Below the pieces are notes generated by a model. That model ran no database searches and had not been told where the DNA came from. It worked only from the letters and a program-made list of their open reading frames with translations. A program made the position numbers and the translations under genes. From contig OY282605.1 in NCBI GenBank assembly GCA_958298945.1, positions 110,418,267 to 110,482,266 of the forward strand: a stretch of 64,000 bases of DNA, in the 5' to 3' direction. The stretch comes from Atherix ibis (Eukaryota; Arthropoda; Insecta; Diptera; Athericidae). Of this stretch, positions 1 to 12,784 are shown piece by piece (the stretch's first letter is position 1; each line of letters begins with the position of its first letter).

Positions 1-599
1 ATAAAAATCCTATACTTAATGGTTATTTCAAATAAAATAGGAACGATTAAATTTCATGGTTAAAATTGTTCAGATTATTCAAATTAAAATATGGAAAAGC
101 TGCCACAAAATTTCCTATAGTCAAAATTTAGTTTTATGCTTAAAAAAATTCTTAAAAATTTTAAATAATCTTATATAAAATGTTGTTAATTTAAATTTTT
201 CTATTTTGTAGTTGCTATTTTTATAATTATTTTTTAAGTAAGAATATTTATTTATTGGTTTCTAAAAACGTTTATTTCACCGCTTTCATCAGTGCATTAT
301 TGCGTTCTATAAGATAAACAACAATTTTAAAACAAGATCAAAGACTACAACTTTTTGCGTTGATTTAAAACGTTCTTAATTGAATTTACTCAAAATTTTA
401 TTAATTAACAATTTTTCTTGAATTATAAAATCAATTTTGAGCAGCTTTTGCAAACATACAATAAATTAACTGACAAACACAGATAATACGAAATGCAAAA
501 ATGGAGCACTACAACCAGACCCAAAGGCATTTTCACACAGTCAATTCGAGTAGCACTTTTGGCAAATATGGCCACGTCTGACCATAAAATAACTGACCA
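1..599. other. AT-rich intergenic sequence
   Basis: No coding frame, transposon motif or structured repeat could be recognised. Confidence 0.6.
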
Positions 600-603
600 C
601 AAA

Positions 604-1530
604 CATAAAAATAATTATTTTTATTTTTGTCAATCAATTTGTTGAACAATTTTATTGATCAATTTTGTTAATCAATTTTTGTCAATCAATTTTTTGAGCA
701 ATTTTGTTGATCAATTTTTGTCAATGAAATTGTTGAGTAATTTTTGCTTATAAATTTTTTTAATCAATTTTTATCAATCAATTTGTTGAATAATTTTGTT
801 GATCCGTTTTTAATCAATTTTTGTCAATTAATTTGTTGAGTATATTTGCTTATTAATTTTGTACATCAAATTTTGTCGATAAATTTGTTGGACGATTTTA
901 TTGAACAATTTTGTTGATCAGTTTTTGTCAATTTGTTGAACCATTTTGTGAAATTTTTGCAAGTCAATTTAATACATTTATTTTAATAAACGATTTTGTT
1001 GATCAATTTTGTTGAACAAATTTTTTAATCAATTTCCGTAATCTATTTTTCTCAGTCAATTTGTTGAACAATTTTGTTAATCAATTTTTGTCAAACAATT
1101 TGTTGAATAATTTTGTTGATCAATTTTTGTGAATTAATTTGTTGAGTAATTTTGCTTAATTATTGTGTACATCAAATTTTGTCAATTTGGTGATAAATTT
1201 TTTCAATTAATTTTTGTCAGTTAATTTGTTGAGCAATTTTGCTGATCAATTTGTTGAACAACTTTGTTGATCAATTTTTTCAGTCAATTTTTGTCAATTC
1301 ATTTGTTGAGCAATTTTTTTAATCAATTTTATACGTCAATTTTTGTCAATCAATTTCCATATCAATTTTGTTGATAAAATTTTTTGATCAATTTTTCGAT
1401 AAATTTGGTTAATTAATTTTTCAGTAAATTTTCATAATGAATTTTGACGACGAATCTTTTTACTAATTAAATTTGCTAAGTAATTGTATTAATTAGTTTT
1501 GTTGATTTATTTTGTTGATCAACTAGAGAA
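604..1530. repeat. Degenerate minisatellite of TTGTTGANCAATTTT words
   Basis: About 0.9 kb consists almost entirely of diverged, tandemly arranged units. Each combines TTGTTGA(A/G)CAATTTTG, TTGATCAATTTTTG and GTCAATTAATTTG, giving a basic period of roughly 15-20 bases and compound units of about 40. Copies differ by point changes and small indels. There is no open reading frame of note. Confidence 0.85.
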
Positions 1531-1624
1531 ATTGGGTGCGACGTGTACACAGAATTGAGATGGTTAGTTCGCACCCAACAAAACTGAATATCAAAGTCGG
1601 ATATATAGTTTGTGATGTGTAAAT

Positions 1625-1740
1625 AGCAGTAACTGTCTGCTACCATTTAAAGATATTGGAGGAATAGACATTGCACAAGATAGGATCAAGCATACTACCT
1701 TGCGGAACACCATCTGTAAGGGTGATGGTGATATATGCTT
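1625..1740 (-). mobile_element. Jockey-like LINE reverse transcriptase scrap
   Basis: Read on the minus strand, this short stretch translates as a run containing DGVPQGSMLDPIL followed by NVYSSNIF. That matches the GVPQGS...GPIL...Y..D block of non-LTR reverse transcriptases. Only about 35 residues remain. Confidence 0.6.
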
Positions 1741-3130
1741 GGTTTTAATATTTACTACTCTTTGAAAATATTATTGCAAAAAATAAGAATAAAAATATTT
1801 CTCTAATAGTAAAATAAATCTATTTTTTTCTTTTTTCTCACTATCTAATTTAAAATCAACAACAAAATGTTCTTTAAAAGCAAACAATATTTCTAATAAT
1901 TCCATTTTCTATGAAATGGAATGTTTTTTTAATGCAAATAGTACCCAAAGCGAACTATATAAAATAGTGTTCTTTAAATAAATATATTTTTAATGAAGAA
2001 AAAGGTTCATTTTTAAACACTTTAGCACACACTTCAGTAAAAAACTAAACAAGAAAACGAGTCATTTTTTTTTTATTTTGCAATACCAACAACACCTTTT
2101 AAGTTTTTTACACAAAAACAGAGTGAAGTGTGCAAAGTACTAAGGTAAGTACAATTTAGTCATTATCAAAGCGAATGGTATCATTCCTTTTGTTGGTAAA
2201 TTGCGTCGGAAACGGAAATTACCCTCGGCAATGACATATTTCCAGTCTTATATTGATAAATACCAGAATAAAGTACAAGCAAATGAAAATTTATATTTAA
2301 AAAAAATAAGGAATTTTTGAAATTAAAAATATTTTTAATTAATTGATTTCGAAAAATGTTTGCTTCCATACAAATTTTACATATTAAAAATAGACATTCT
2401 AACCAAACAAAAAAAACGACAGATCCTATTTTAATAAATCAACAATTTTACTTCAAAACCTTTTGAAAGCTCTCCTGACATTGCCCAAATTCAAATAAAT
2501 TGACTACAGCTTAAATAGACTTTAACTAAAAATAAACTAAACCTAATTTCGTATTCATTTCAAGAATAATCAATAAGTAAATGTAATCCAAAGAAATATT
2601 ACGGATAATTTTGGTACACGTATACTCGCAGTAAAAAAAAAAGCCTCAAAAAATAATAATAAATGAAGGAAAATATGACGGGCAAAATTATTTTTATTTT
2701 CACAGAATAGAAATTTTCGTTTGTTTCCGAGAGTATACAAGAGAAAAGTTCTTTTGAACCAGAAAAGGACTAACTAGACTCACAAATAGAATATAAAAGA
2801 TTAGTTGTAGTTGCTGGCATATTTTAATACAGTTATTCTAAAATGATTAATGAATCGGATTTAGATAGAAGAAAAGTTTTCATTTCGTGTCCTGATATGC
2901 AATATAATAAAATATAATAAATTATGTTATTTTATTGCGAAGCGAAAAAAAATTTACCCGAATAAATCATCGTATGATATTTGGTAAAATTTATAATGAG
3001 GATAATAATATTTTCGCAACTTGCACATTTCCAATAGATGGCGTCATTTACTACCACAGCAGTAAGGTTTGAGTCTCAGGTTCGTTTTGCTTGGTAACAT
3101 TGCTATAGCGAATAGATCATTTTCTTTTCG
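1741..3130. other. AT-rich intergenic sequence
   Basis: Unstructured AT-rich sequence with A and T homopolymer runs. A small palindrome (TTCCATTTT / AAATGGAA) lies near 1900-1921. No gene or recognisable transposon was found. Confidence 0.5.
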
Positions 3131-3139
3131 CAGAACACA

Positions 3140-4445
3140 TCAACTCATGGACAGATTTGAAGTCAAAAAATAAGGGACTTTAGATTCAGAAACCAAAAAA
3201 GGGCATTTTCTTATACTCACTTTCCATTCAAGTAGGATGTATTCTTCTTCACTACTGCTTGCGACTAACATATCGTCCACATAGGTAAAAACGAAATTCA
3301 TGATTCCAAATATTTCATTAACGAAACGTTGGAATGTTTGAGCTGCGTTTCTTAAACTAAAAGGCAAACGCATAAACTCAAATATTCCAAAAGGTGTAGT
3401 GATGGCCGTCTTGTGCCCATGTTCAGGCACAACTGGAATTTGATTATATGCCCTAAAAAAATCATCTTTGGAGAAAACTTTAAATCCATTTAAGTGTAAA
3501 TTACTTAAATTGAGCAACCTCATGGAGTGCTGCCGAAGCCGGAGATTTTGAAGTCCTACAAATACCAATTTGGCAAAGAGTTTTTAACTCTTCTTTGGCG
3601 ATATTGTATCTTTTAATATCTGACCTTCGAGGAGAAGCGAATATTTGATTTATATAGTGAAATTCGAATTTGTAATAATTTCATATTGCGGATAATGCGC
3701 CAAAAAATTAGTAAATTTGTTAGTGGATCTAATTATTTTGATAATGGGGTTCTTCGTTGGGTAGATCTTTCCAGGAACTTGACAAGGAAATCAGCGCCTA
3801 TGATTGGTTTTTCAACTGCCGCTATGTGAACAAAAAAAGCAAAAGGTTGCCTTAGCCCCAAAATAATTATGATACCAGAAAAGTCCATTGGCACGTGTTC
3901 GAGAGTTGAACGTATTTTTGGACCGATTTCTAAAATGGTTGCAGTTCTGCCAGTACCCTCGTAATTATTATTTTCGTTGGTTCTTTTTTTTTGCAGCTCC
4001 GCAACATCCCTCCTAAGAAGATTGTCTCTAGCCAATTCCATAATAGAGTTGATCAGGCTCGTGGATAGGATCGGAGGCGCGACCGTTTCGGCAATGGCAG
4101 ATACTTGTTGGGTACTTATAACTTCTCGAATCCTATCTGCCATAGCCATTAGTTCCACAAAATCCTCTTTATCCGAGATTGTTATGACAATTACTTCATC
4201 TAATATAATTGTCATACCCACAGCCTTCTAAGCAATGATGGATTCGTATAGCTTCATAAACCCATCAAAGCTTCCATATCACTGAAAAAGTTCACCGATT
4301 TCAGAGTCTTTTAAAGACCTTCTTTCTTCACTGACTGAGTAACGTGTAATGAGTGCTGACTTCAAAGTATTGTATTTGTTCTCGGAACCTGGAATTTTGA
4401 CAATATCCAGAACACTACCGACCATTTCTTGCTAAGAGTTTCAGG
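3140..4445 (-). pseudogene. Ty3/gypsy-class retrotransposon fragment (gag-protease-RT), broken
   Basis: Read on the minus strand from high to low coordinate. At 4440-4020 is a gag tail, with ALITRYSVSEERRSLKD and then an ADRIREV segment, holding two in-frame stops. At 3900-3740 is the end of an aspartic protease (LGLRQPF, then PIIGADFL); the expected DTG catalytic motif is missing. At 3640-3140 is a reverse transcriptase with KEELKTLC, SKDDFFRAYNQIPV, TTPFGIFEF and the catalytic YVDD at about 3275-3290. The wording resembles CsRn1/Kabuki-like gypsy elements, a guess from motif style. Deletions separate protease from RT, and RNase H, integrase and LTRs are not seen. It is a dead internal fragment. 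Confidence 0.85.
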
Positions 4446-5040
4446 TTTTTGACTTTTGCATTTTCCTAATTGAAATAATCGGATCTACACAAATTAACCA
4501 CTACTAATAAGTACTGCCTTACAACTACAAATCACCCCAAACAAATAATATTGTCACCCCATCTACAACGAAACAATTCAATGGCTTTGTGGTCGCCATC
4601 GTGTCGCCTTTGACTAATATTTTTACAACTTTACGTGTGAGTAAGTAAACGAAAACAACCAAAACATACAAGAAATAAATAGGAAATATTTTTAAGAGGA
4701 AATTTTCAACGAAAAAAAATTATTTTTTAAAAAATTACAATAATTCGTTTAAATGCGAGTAGGATTAGTGAATAAAACTGTTCAAATTTGTAATTTTCAT
4801 TAAAAAAAATACTTACTACTGAACTACCGACATTCAAAAGAGTAATCCTGAAAATTAGCTTCTTTTTAAATAAGAAAAATAGGCGAAGTTATCAGAGATT
4901 TCTTAGACTTTCTTTAGGCTTGAACTGATAGTAAATTAGGAAAAATGGATTTTCCATCGATATTTGTATTTTTTTGTTTTTCCAAAAAAGAATTTTGTTT
5001 TTATTTTTCGAAACTTACGTTGAACACTGTTGTTACGTAA
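4446..5040. other. AT-rich intergenic sequence
   Basis: This may include decayed upstream gag or leader sequence of the adjacent gypsy fragment, but nothing specific can be read. The remainder is AT-rich and unstructured. Confidence 0.4.
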
Positions 5041-5042
5041 AT

Positions 5043-5700
5043 TTAATGCACAAAACCAATTGTTGGGCAAAATTTGTAAGCATAATTTTTGAGTGAAATT
5101 GTTGAATAAAAATGTTGACGGAAATTATTGAATAAATTTTTTGAATAAAATTGTTGAGCAAAATTGTTCAATAAATAGTTAAACAAAATTGCTGAAAAAA
5201 ATTGTTGAGAGAAACTGTTAAGCAAAATTATTCAATAAAATTATTGAGCAAATTAGCTGAGAAAAATTTCTGGAAAAAATTATTGAGTAAAATAGCTGAG
5301 CAAAATCGGTAAACAAAATTTTTGAAAAAAATCGCTGAACAATAATGTTGAGTAAAATTGTTGAGCAAAATTACTGAATAAAATTGTTGAACGAAATTGT
5401 TGAGTAAAATGGTTGAGCAAAATTGTTGAATAAAATGGTTAAACAAAATTGCTGAAAAATTGTTGAGAGAAACTGTTGAGCAAAATTTTTGAATAAAATT
5501 GTTGAGCAAACTAGCTAAGCATACATTCTGAACAACATTAATGAGGAAAATTGTTGAGCAAAAAATAAAATTGTTGAGCAAACTAGCAGAGCAAAATTTC
5601 TGGACTAAATTATTGAGTTCAATAAAATTGCTAAATAAAATTGTTGAATAAAACTGTCGGAAAATTGTTGAACACAATTGTTGACTAAAATGTTTTTATG
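5043..5700. repeat. Minisatellite with TTGTTGAGCAAAA-type unit, about 15 bp
   Basis: About 0.65 kb of near-tandem units such as AAATTGTTGAGCAAA and AAATTGTTGAATAAA. Scattered units continue to about 5830. Because the period is often a multiple of three, the minus strand gives spuriously open frames rich in Asn-Asn-Phe and Gln-Gln-Phe. They are translations of the repeat, not proteins. Confidence 0.88.
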
Positions 5701-5830
5701 AAAACCAAATGTTACAGATTTTTTCAAACAACGTTCTTGAATAATTTGTGGATTTCATGAATTTTTTATTGAAGAAACTAACTTTGCTGAGCAATTTTGT
5801 TGAATAGCATTACTAAGCCATTTTTATAGA

Positions 5831-8800
5831 ATAAATTTTATATTTTTTTTAATGCTTTCTTTTCAAAATTATTAAAAGAATAATTATGTTGACATGAGGG
5901 CTTTGAAAAATCTTCTTGATTCAAGAAAACTACTTTATTGAGCAAATTTTAAAAAAATGTTATCAACAGTTTTATAAAAGAATTTATTTATTTTTATGTT
6001 TTTTTCTCAAAATTCTTTAAAAACTATTCATTTGAATTCTGAAAAGATTATTTTTTCTATTGAACTAATTTTGCTAAAAACAATTATTTTGTTGCAGTTT
6101 TTTATACAATTCTACAATATTTGGTAGTTTTATAGAAATTGGCATTATTTTTATACTTTTGATTAATAAAATTAGGGCTGTAATTTTAAAATCTTTAAGG
6201 AAATATGCTTTGTTGAACAGTATTTCGAGGCAGTTTATTATTTCTTTAGTTTTTTAATTATTTCATAATGATTTTTAAGACTACTAAGAAAATTATTGGA
6301 TTTACGTTGTCGAGCAGTTTTGTTTATCAATTCGTAATTTCTTTACAATTTGTTTAAAATTATTTTTAATAATTTTTTATTTGTCTTTTCTTTTATTAAC
6401 TAATCTAAACCGTTTAAAATTTTTTTTTTCAACAGAAACTAAAAAATAATATGCTAGAAGCTTAATATTATCAGGAAGATTGGTGATTTTTTCTATCGAA
6501 GAATAAGTTTATTGCTCGATTTTAACTTATAATATTTCGCTGGCTGTACAATTAGGCTGATTTGATCTAAAAGAACATTCGAGGCTACTTGGATATCTCT
6601 CTTCCAATATAAGATATACAAGGCCCAGATACACCAAGCCATCGTAGACAAAACTTAAAGTGTGATTACCGAAAATAATTTACGATTTTTGTCATTTTTA
6701 CGAGTTCTTTCGAAAGCATTTAAACGTCTCATCTTTTCGAAGTTTTTCTCAAGTGTTGCTATACTTTTAAAAAGGACTCTTAAGAAGAAAAAGTACCTCT
6801 AAATTCGTACTTATACGAAAAATAGTAAATATTTTATTTTTACAATTTGCAACAAAAAGGAAAAAATCCAAAAAAATAATAGAAAAGTATTTTTAAAGAA
6901 ATCGATATCCAACGAAAAGCACATTTACAATCAAAGTGTGCACACACACTACAAAAAAAATTCCAAAGCAACAACGTATAATGTTGAAAATAAACAACCT
7001 GCAATGAAAATTGAAAAATGTTAAAATAGACAAATTTGTGTCAGTGCACATCAAAGAGACGGGAGACGACAGGAAAATAGGACTTCACTTTTATAATATT
7101 TAAAACACACAGAATAACAAATGTTATTTTTTTTATTTTTTTTAAGAACTTTAAAATGCACAACATTTTCCATTCAGTATTGCCATAATTTTGAAATTTT
7201 TTTAAAAATTTATTTCAATGGAAATAGTTTATTTTATGGTGTCTGGATTAGTGGATTCTACTAATCCAGCTTTTTGAGATAAATCTACTTACATATATAA
7301 GAATGTTTCAAATGAAAAGACTTTGTACGGAATTCCCGAGAAAATTTCCATTAAAAATATTCTTTTAAACTCCAAACCAAATTTACGTCAGTTTTTTTCT
7401 TCAAATTATTTTTCCACTACATTCCAGAACCCTCATTCCCCTCTCCCAACCAGCATAAGAACAGTACATTTCCTGCCAACATTTATTTCCCATTCAACTT
7501 AACCGAAAGTGCTTTAATTAAACAAAATATCTGTTCTAATTAATGTAGTAGAAAAGTTTGAAAATGAAATAATTTTTTAATCATTAATAGCGGTCAGAAA
7601 ATGTTCGGGGGTAGCTACTTCTTGTATCTGTTTAAACGGATATACCATAAACACCCACTTATCATACAGCCCACATTTTAGCCCACATTTTCTATTGATT
7701 TCTGATTCGACGTATTTTTTTCTATGTGCGTATTCGTAAGTTTTTTAAAAGCAAAACAAAAGGAAATTTTTTATATTTCTTTTCAGCATTAACCATCTTA
7801 CACTAAACACCATATATGTGTGTCCTTGTCCATGCATAAATTTCTGGTCTTCGTTGGGAACGATACGATTTCAAGCATGAATTTTTGATTATGTTTCTAA
7901 AAGTGATCCGAAAATTTGCTTTTGTTATTGTGTTTGTGTCCTTTTGTTAAAAATACTAAATGAGAAAATCATTATTTTCATCAGCAAACAACGGTGTAAT
8001 GGATAATATTTAAGTATATTTCAAGGTGAATTTATTTTCTTCGACAAGCCAACATTAGATTAAATGGAGACGGAAACCGTTAATGCTTGGATAATCTTAA
8101 CGCCATCTGGTGACCAAAAATCGATGAATTTCTCATTCATCTCTCATCAAAATGATTTTTTCAAGGTTATTATTCGTCCTCATTTCAATAGAATTTATCT
8201 TCTTCAGTTTTAGAACCAATTTTAAACTTTTCATCATTAAATTTAAAAAGGACATTGTAAATATAAATTTGATTATTATATTTACAAATTATTAGTTGTA
8301 AATTTTCACTATTAGCCAAGATGTGGGAGTGTGCTATTTAGTAAAAGCTTAAATCTTAATTAAGCGGCATAAAAACTTATGCCATTTAGCTGGATTTGAG
8401 TCTGCTAAATAACACATGCTCTTATGCCGATAAGTTAATCTTTAGGCTTGCATAATTCTCTATAGATTAATTCGTAAGAAAATGATAATTTTTTTATTTT
8501 TGTTTTATTTTCAGGAGAATTTTAATAATGGTAAACTTATGACAATAATATGAGCTATTAAGTAATTTTTTTATGAGTACTATAATTTTACTCACAAATG
8601 TAGATTTATTCATACACCAATAAATTACACACAAAAAAAATAATTGAAGAACAGTTTAAAATTATATGAGAAAAATAAGAAGAAGTATGTAGTCGGATTC
8701 ATCTGTGTCCAGTGTTTTGTAGGCGTAAGTTCGGATTTAGCTAGTGACAAAGATCTTTACCTGTCACCAAAATAACCCACAAATAAATTTTCAATCGTGA

Positions 8801-8880
8801 AAAATAAGTACTTTCAGACCAGGAAAAATATAGATTTATGTAAAGATAATTTAGTCTCCACATGAAATTTAGCTTCGTTA
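5831..8880. other. Long gene-free AT-rich block
   Basis: Three kilobases without a supportable gene. Small structures are present: an 11 bp-arm hairpin at about 7243-7270 (CTGGATTAGT against ACTAATCCAG), and a set of short imperfect palindromes around GCGGCATAA and TTATGCCG at 8330-8460. Sequence at 7380-7720 is less AT-biased and looks unique, but shows no reading frame. Confidence 0.5.
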
Positions 8881-8889
8881 TTTTACAGA

Positions 8890-10000
8890 TACGCAGATAT
8901 CTTTTGTCACTTCATCCCATCGCCAAGGGTCTCTCAATTATTCGAGCCAAATGTTTGTCTCAAATTCGTCCATTTTGATAATCTTTTTAAAACCAAGTAC
9001 ACCATTCGAGCAATGGACGAATATTACCTCTGCTCGAACATTTTTCTTCCAGTATTCGGAGGTAAAATTCAAATTTCTTGATTACGTGCTCGAACTCTCT
9101 AATAATGTTTAAGCATTAATTACACATGAGCTCGATTACAGTTCACCCAGTCAGAATTTGTTCGAGCTACGATTTTTTTCTTCACCTATTTTATATTTGA
9201 CATTAACTTTCGTTTCCATGAACGATTTTCAATTGTATTTTTTACGTTTTCTTTGAAAGCCAAACTGTGTTTCTTACCTTTTCCTTGAAAGTATATTAAA
9301 AAATGTAAAATAGGATAATTTAAGAGAATGAAGCAACAAAAACGAAGTGCAGCATAGGGAAAAGTAGTCGCAGCGATGTGGCTGATATTGGACGATAGCA
9401 AAAGCGTTGAGACCGATGACCACGTAGTACGTGGGTGAGTGCCGAGATAGGGAAGCGCGGAAAGGTCGGTGCATACCGACTTATTTTACCGTAATTTTCA
9501 CAGTCTTGGCAAGGATGATTTTGATCAACTTTTGGAACTGATCTCACCGTTAATCGCCAAATAAGATAGGCCAATGTCTAGATTGGGCAATTCAACGTCC
9601 CTGCCTTCATTAAAAAATATATTTTGCAACATTTTTTTTGCACAAATAACCAGTAAATCAAAACACAAAACAAACAGTTTGTAATACACAAACGTAATTC
9701 ACACAAATCACACTGCAAAATGTCCCAAATGCAAGTAATGTTCGCACTCGAACACGCAGCTTGAATTAATGTTTTCATCCGAACTGCGTGTTCGAGCTCG
9801 TTGCATAAAATGATCGAGCGTATACAATTTGAAGCGATGACACTATTCGAGCAAATCTTCATATTTTGTTCGTCTCGAACATGCTGGATCGATAGGAAAG
9901 TGTTCGTCCAACATGACCGAGGATATATTACACCGCTCAAGCCGGAAGAATGGACAATTTTTCCTAAACTTCGAGCACTCCTCAAAAAATTCAAAATTTT
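8890..10000. repeat. Region enriched in TTCGAGC / GCTCGAA words
   Basis: About 1.1 kb with many copies of TTCGAGC, GCTCGAAC and related CG-containing words on both strands, in contrast to the surrounding AT-rich sequence. It includes a hairpin with perfect 13 bp arms at 9747-9759 and 9784-9796 (24 base loop). Open frames of 70-138 residues on both strands match no family I recognise. It may be an old DNA transposon or a clustered-site element; no transposase motif was seen. Confidence 0.35.
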
Positions 10001-11230
10001 TTATTGAAAGGACAGTTTGGCCATCAAAGTTGACCTTAATCCCAAGGCTATTAATTATAAATTTGAGTAAATTCTGTAAATATTTATAAAAACAAATAAT
10101 TGTTGTAGACGTTTTGTGACCCTAGAAACTGTGTGCGTCTTATACCAGACTGCCCAGATTTACTCTGGGATGATCTGTTTTTATAATGAAATAAATAAAT
10201 TTATAAACGGGCAAAAGGAATTAGAAAATACTATATTAAAAACGGATAGAGCTTGAGAATAGTTTTTTAAAAGTTCCATTTTTGAAGAAGGACAACAATT
10301 TGATCTCAAATTATTTAATATTTCACCAAGTTTTTATAACCAGTAAGCTTTTTTTTATTTTTTTATTTGATAATAACATATTACTAATGCATGTTAAAAA
10401 TGTTCTCTAAGGTAAAAGTAGAAAAATTGTTACAAGGAAAATAAAATACTCAAATTTAAAAATATCAAAAAAGATTATAAAACGAAAAAATATATTTAAA
10501 GACGCAAACTTTTAAAAAAAAAAGGAAAGCTTTCTTGGTGGAATAAAAATCGTTTTCAAGCAAATCGTGCCATTATAATGCGTTAAATTATCAAAACACT
10601 GAAGCGCGGGCTCCTCCACTACCCCATATTCCATCCTTTACCAACTGATTTATCCTCGCTGCAAAATTATGATTAAAACGCATTTGATGTATTTGCTTTT
10701 GGCATTTCATTTCTATTGCTTTTAGCTTTTTTGTCTTTGTTTTGTTTTGGTATTATTATAATCTCAAGGAATCAAATTGTTTACAATCGAACGTGCAAAG
10801 ATAATAATATTGTATCTTCATTAAAATTCGTATTTAGTTTTGTTTGCTAAAATCATAAGCGAAATCTTATTTGTCCAATCGCTAAGGAATTATTTGCTCA
10901 ATTTCTGTATTGGTTTTTTGCATTATTCAAGACTTTCGAACGTTAATAAAAACAAAGTTGCAATTCCGAATACAAATGATTATAAGAACGAACATTTTAG
11001 TCAAATTTGAAACATTCTATTTCTGTTTTTACTAAAATAATTTCCAAGTTAATGGTTATTTAATTTGTTCAGAAATTTTTCTTTTGAATTTTTCGTTATA
11101 CTCGTAGTAGTTTTTTTTTAATAAAAAAAATGATTTTATTTTTATTTATTTTTTCTGAAATATTGTTTTCTCGAACATTCTTCACATAATTTTTAAAATA
11201 TACAATGTTAATATTGTATTTTCGACTAAA
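10001..11230. other. AT-rich intergenic sequence
   Basis: No gene, transposon motif or tandem structure was recognised. Confidence 0.5.
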
Positions 11231-11595
11231 ATGAACGAAAATGACAAAAATATTCACAAAACGCACGAATATACTCACGTGCGCCATCAAACAAAACTCA
11301 ATGGCGCGCACTATTCACGTTCGAACCTTCAAATTAGCTCCGATAGAATGCGTGCGTGTTCATTTTTCCCATTCTCTCAGCGCTCATTGTTTTCACGTAC
11401 GCCTCGATTTCGCTTTGCTTACTGCACTGGTTGTATGCGCCACGGCCTTCATGCAGCATTTCGGAAGCGTTGCGTTGGTTTTACGATCGAATGCGCTGCA
11501 CGTGCGCGCTGCCAAAATATGCTCGTTGTTCGCTTAGTTAGCTTTTGTGCGCTTCTCGTACGTGTACGTTCTGTTTCAGTGCGCTGCTTATGATT
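11231..11595. other. CpG-dense island in AT-rich surroundings
   Basis: A 360 bp block with many CpG-containing words (GCGCGC, CACGTGCGC, CGTACG, TTCGGAAGCG), sharply different from flanking sequence. Three overlapping frames are open for 60-120 codons, which is expected when stop-rich AT content falls. I see no protein family signature. It could be a promoter, an enhancer or a transposed fragment. Confidence 0.4.
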
Positions 11596-11599
11596 ATTG

Positions 11600-11952
11600 A
11601 TCACAAAACTTACAATCGTGAAAAGGCGACGTTTTCGGTTAAAATTGTTTATTTTAAATTTAGTAAAAAAGTTCGAAACAAATTCTACTATTTTTGCATA
11701 CTTTTATAGTATTATTAAATAAATTTTTGCTGCAAGATGCATTTCAAAACCATTTTATTCAAGTTCAGAAAAGAATATAATTTTTAATACCACCTTTCCA
11801 TTTTGGTAAAGTACTAGTCATAAGTATGTACTAATACTGTATATAAACAAATATGGTAGAGGGAGAATTAATGTGTCTTTATCTAAAGGGATATTTTAAG
11901 ATCGTAGAGTATCCTTTAGTTAATAAGATCGTAGAATATTTCGTGTCTAATA
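11600..11952. other. AT-rich intergenic sequence
   Basis: Nothing recognised. Confidence 0.5.
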
Positions 11953-12410
11953 CGAGCTCTGCTCAAAAAGTATCGCGAATTTTGAATTTCCGCGGGTTAC
12001 GTATATTCGATTTTCGATTTTTTATGGCGTTATGTTGGTACTCATGTTGGTACTTTTGGCTCGTCTTCGATCTTTGATCCGGCATTATTAGTTCCACGTC
12101 ATAACCATAAACACATGGTTCGTCACCAGTTATGACCCTCTGGAGCAAATTAGGGTCGTCGTGGACAGAGTCCAACAGCTCCTTAGCAATGTTAATGCGA
12201 TGCTATTTTTGGTTGAAAATGAGCAAAAATCGAATACGAGCCAAAACACGTGCAAGCAAAGCAGCTGTCAAATATTAACTGAACATTCAAAATGTCTTGT
12301 CGGCATAAGTAAGAGATATGAGTACCAACATAACGCCACAAAAAATCGAAAATCGAACATACGTAATCCGCCGAAATTCAAAATTCGCGATACTTTTTGA
12401 ACAGACCTCG
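11953..12410 (-). mobile_element. Internally deleted mariner derivative with long inverted repeats (MITE-like)
   Basis: This 458 bp element is flanked by TA on both sides (11951-11952 and 12411-12412). The ends are inverted: CGAG.TCTG.TCAAAAAGTA at the left matches the reverse complement at the right, and the similarity continues through GCGAATTTTGAATTTC and inward for most of the element. The left arm lacks about 100 bp of the right arm. The centre, on the minus strand, keeps a transposase scrap with DDPNLLQRVITGDE, which carries the first catalytic Asp region of mariner. Arms and centre match the element at 60961-61834, so this is a deletion derivative in the opposite orientation. Confidence 0.85.
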
Positions 12411-12784
12411 TATATACTTAACAGCTAATTGAGGCTTTGACAAAAAATGTTTCTTATGAAACGATTTTAATACAATAGCAAAAAATTATATTCAACAAAA
12501 TTATACGATTAATGAGGCGATATTTAGAAAATAATAAGTGGCATCAATAATTTTAGATCAATTGCAGCATATGAAGTAGTTTTTCTTTTGTGAGGCCCTA
12601 AGCTCAACGATGGCACAAAATTCACTAAAAAAATTTGTTTTTAGTTAACGTAAACATTTTAATTAAACGTAGAATATTGAAGTTTCTAGTGCTCTATTAT
12701 CTAGGATCTGCATTAAAATTAACTCGTAAATCTATTATGGTAGCCAAGAATACGAATTCAATGAACTCTCCAATATCTCTCCTA

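Noticed and set aside
5043..5677. Two minus-strand open frames (60 and 149 codons) rich in Asn-Asn-Phe and Gln-Gln-Phe
   Set aside because: They are translations of the 15 bp minisatellite; the period keeps the frame open without coding selection.
9578..9994. Minus-strand 138-codon frame with an overlapping plus-strand frame
   Set aside because: No domain or motif; both strands are open because of the TTCGAGC-rich composition.
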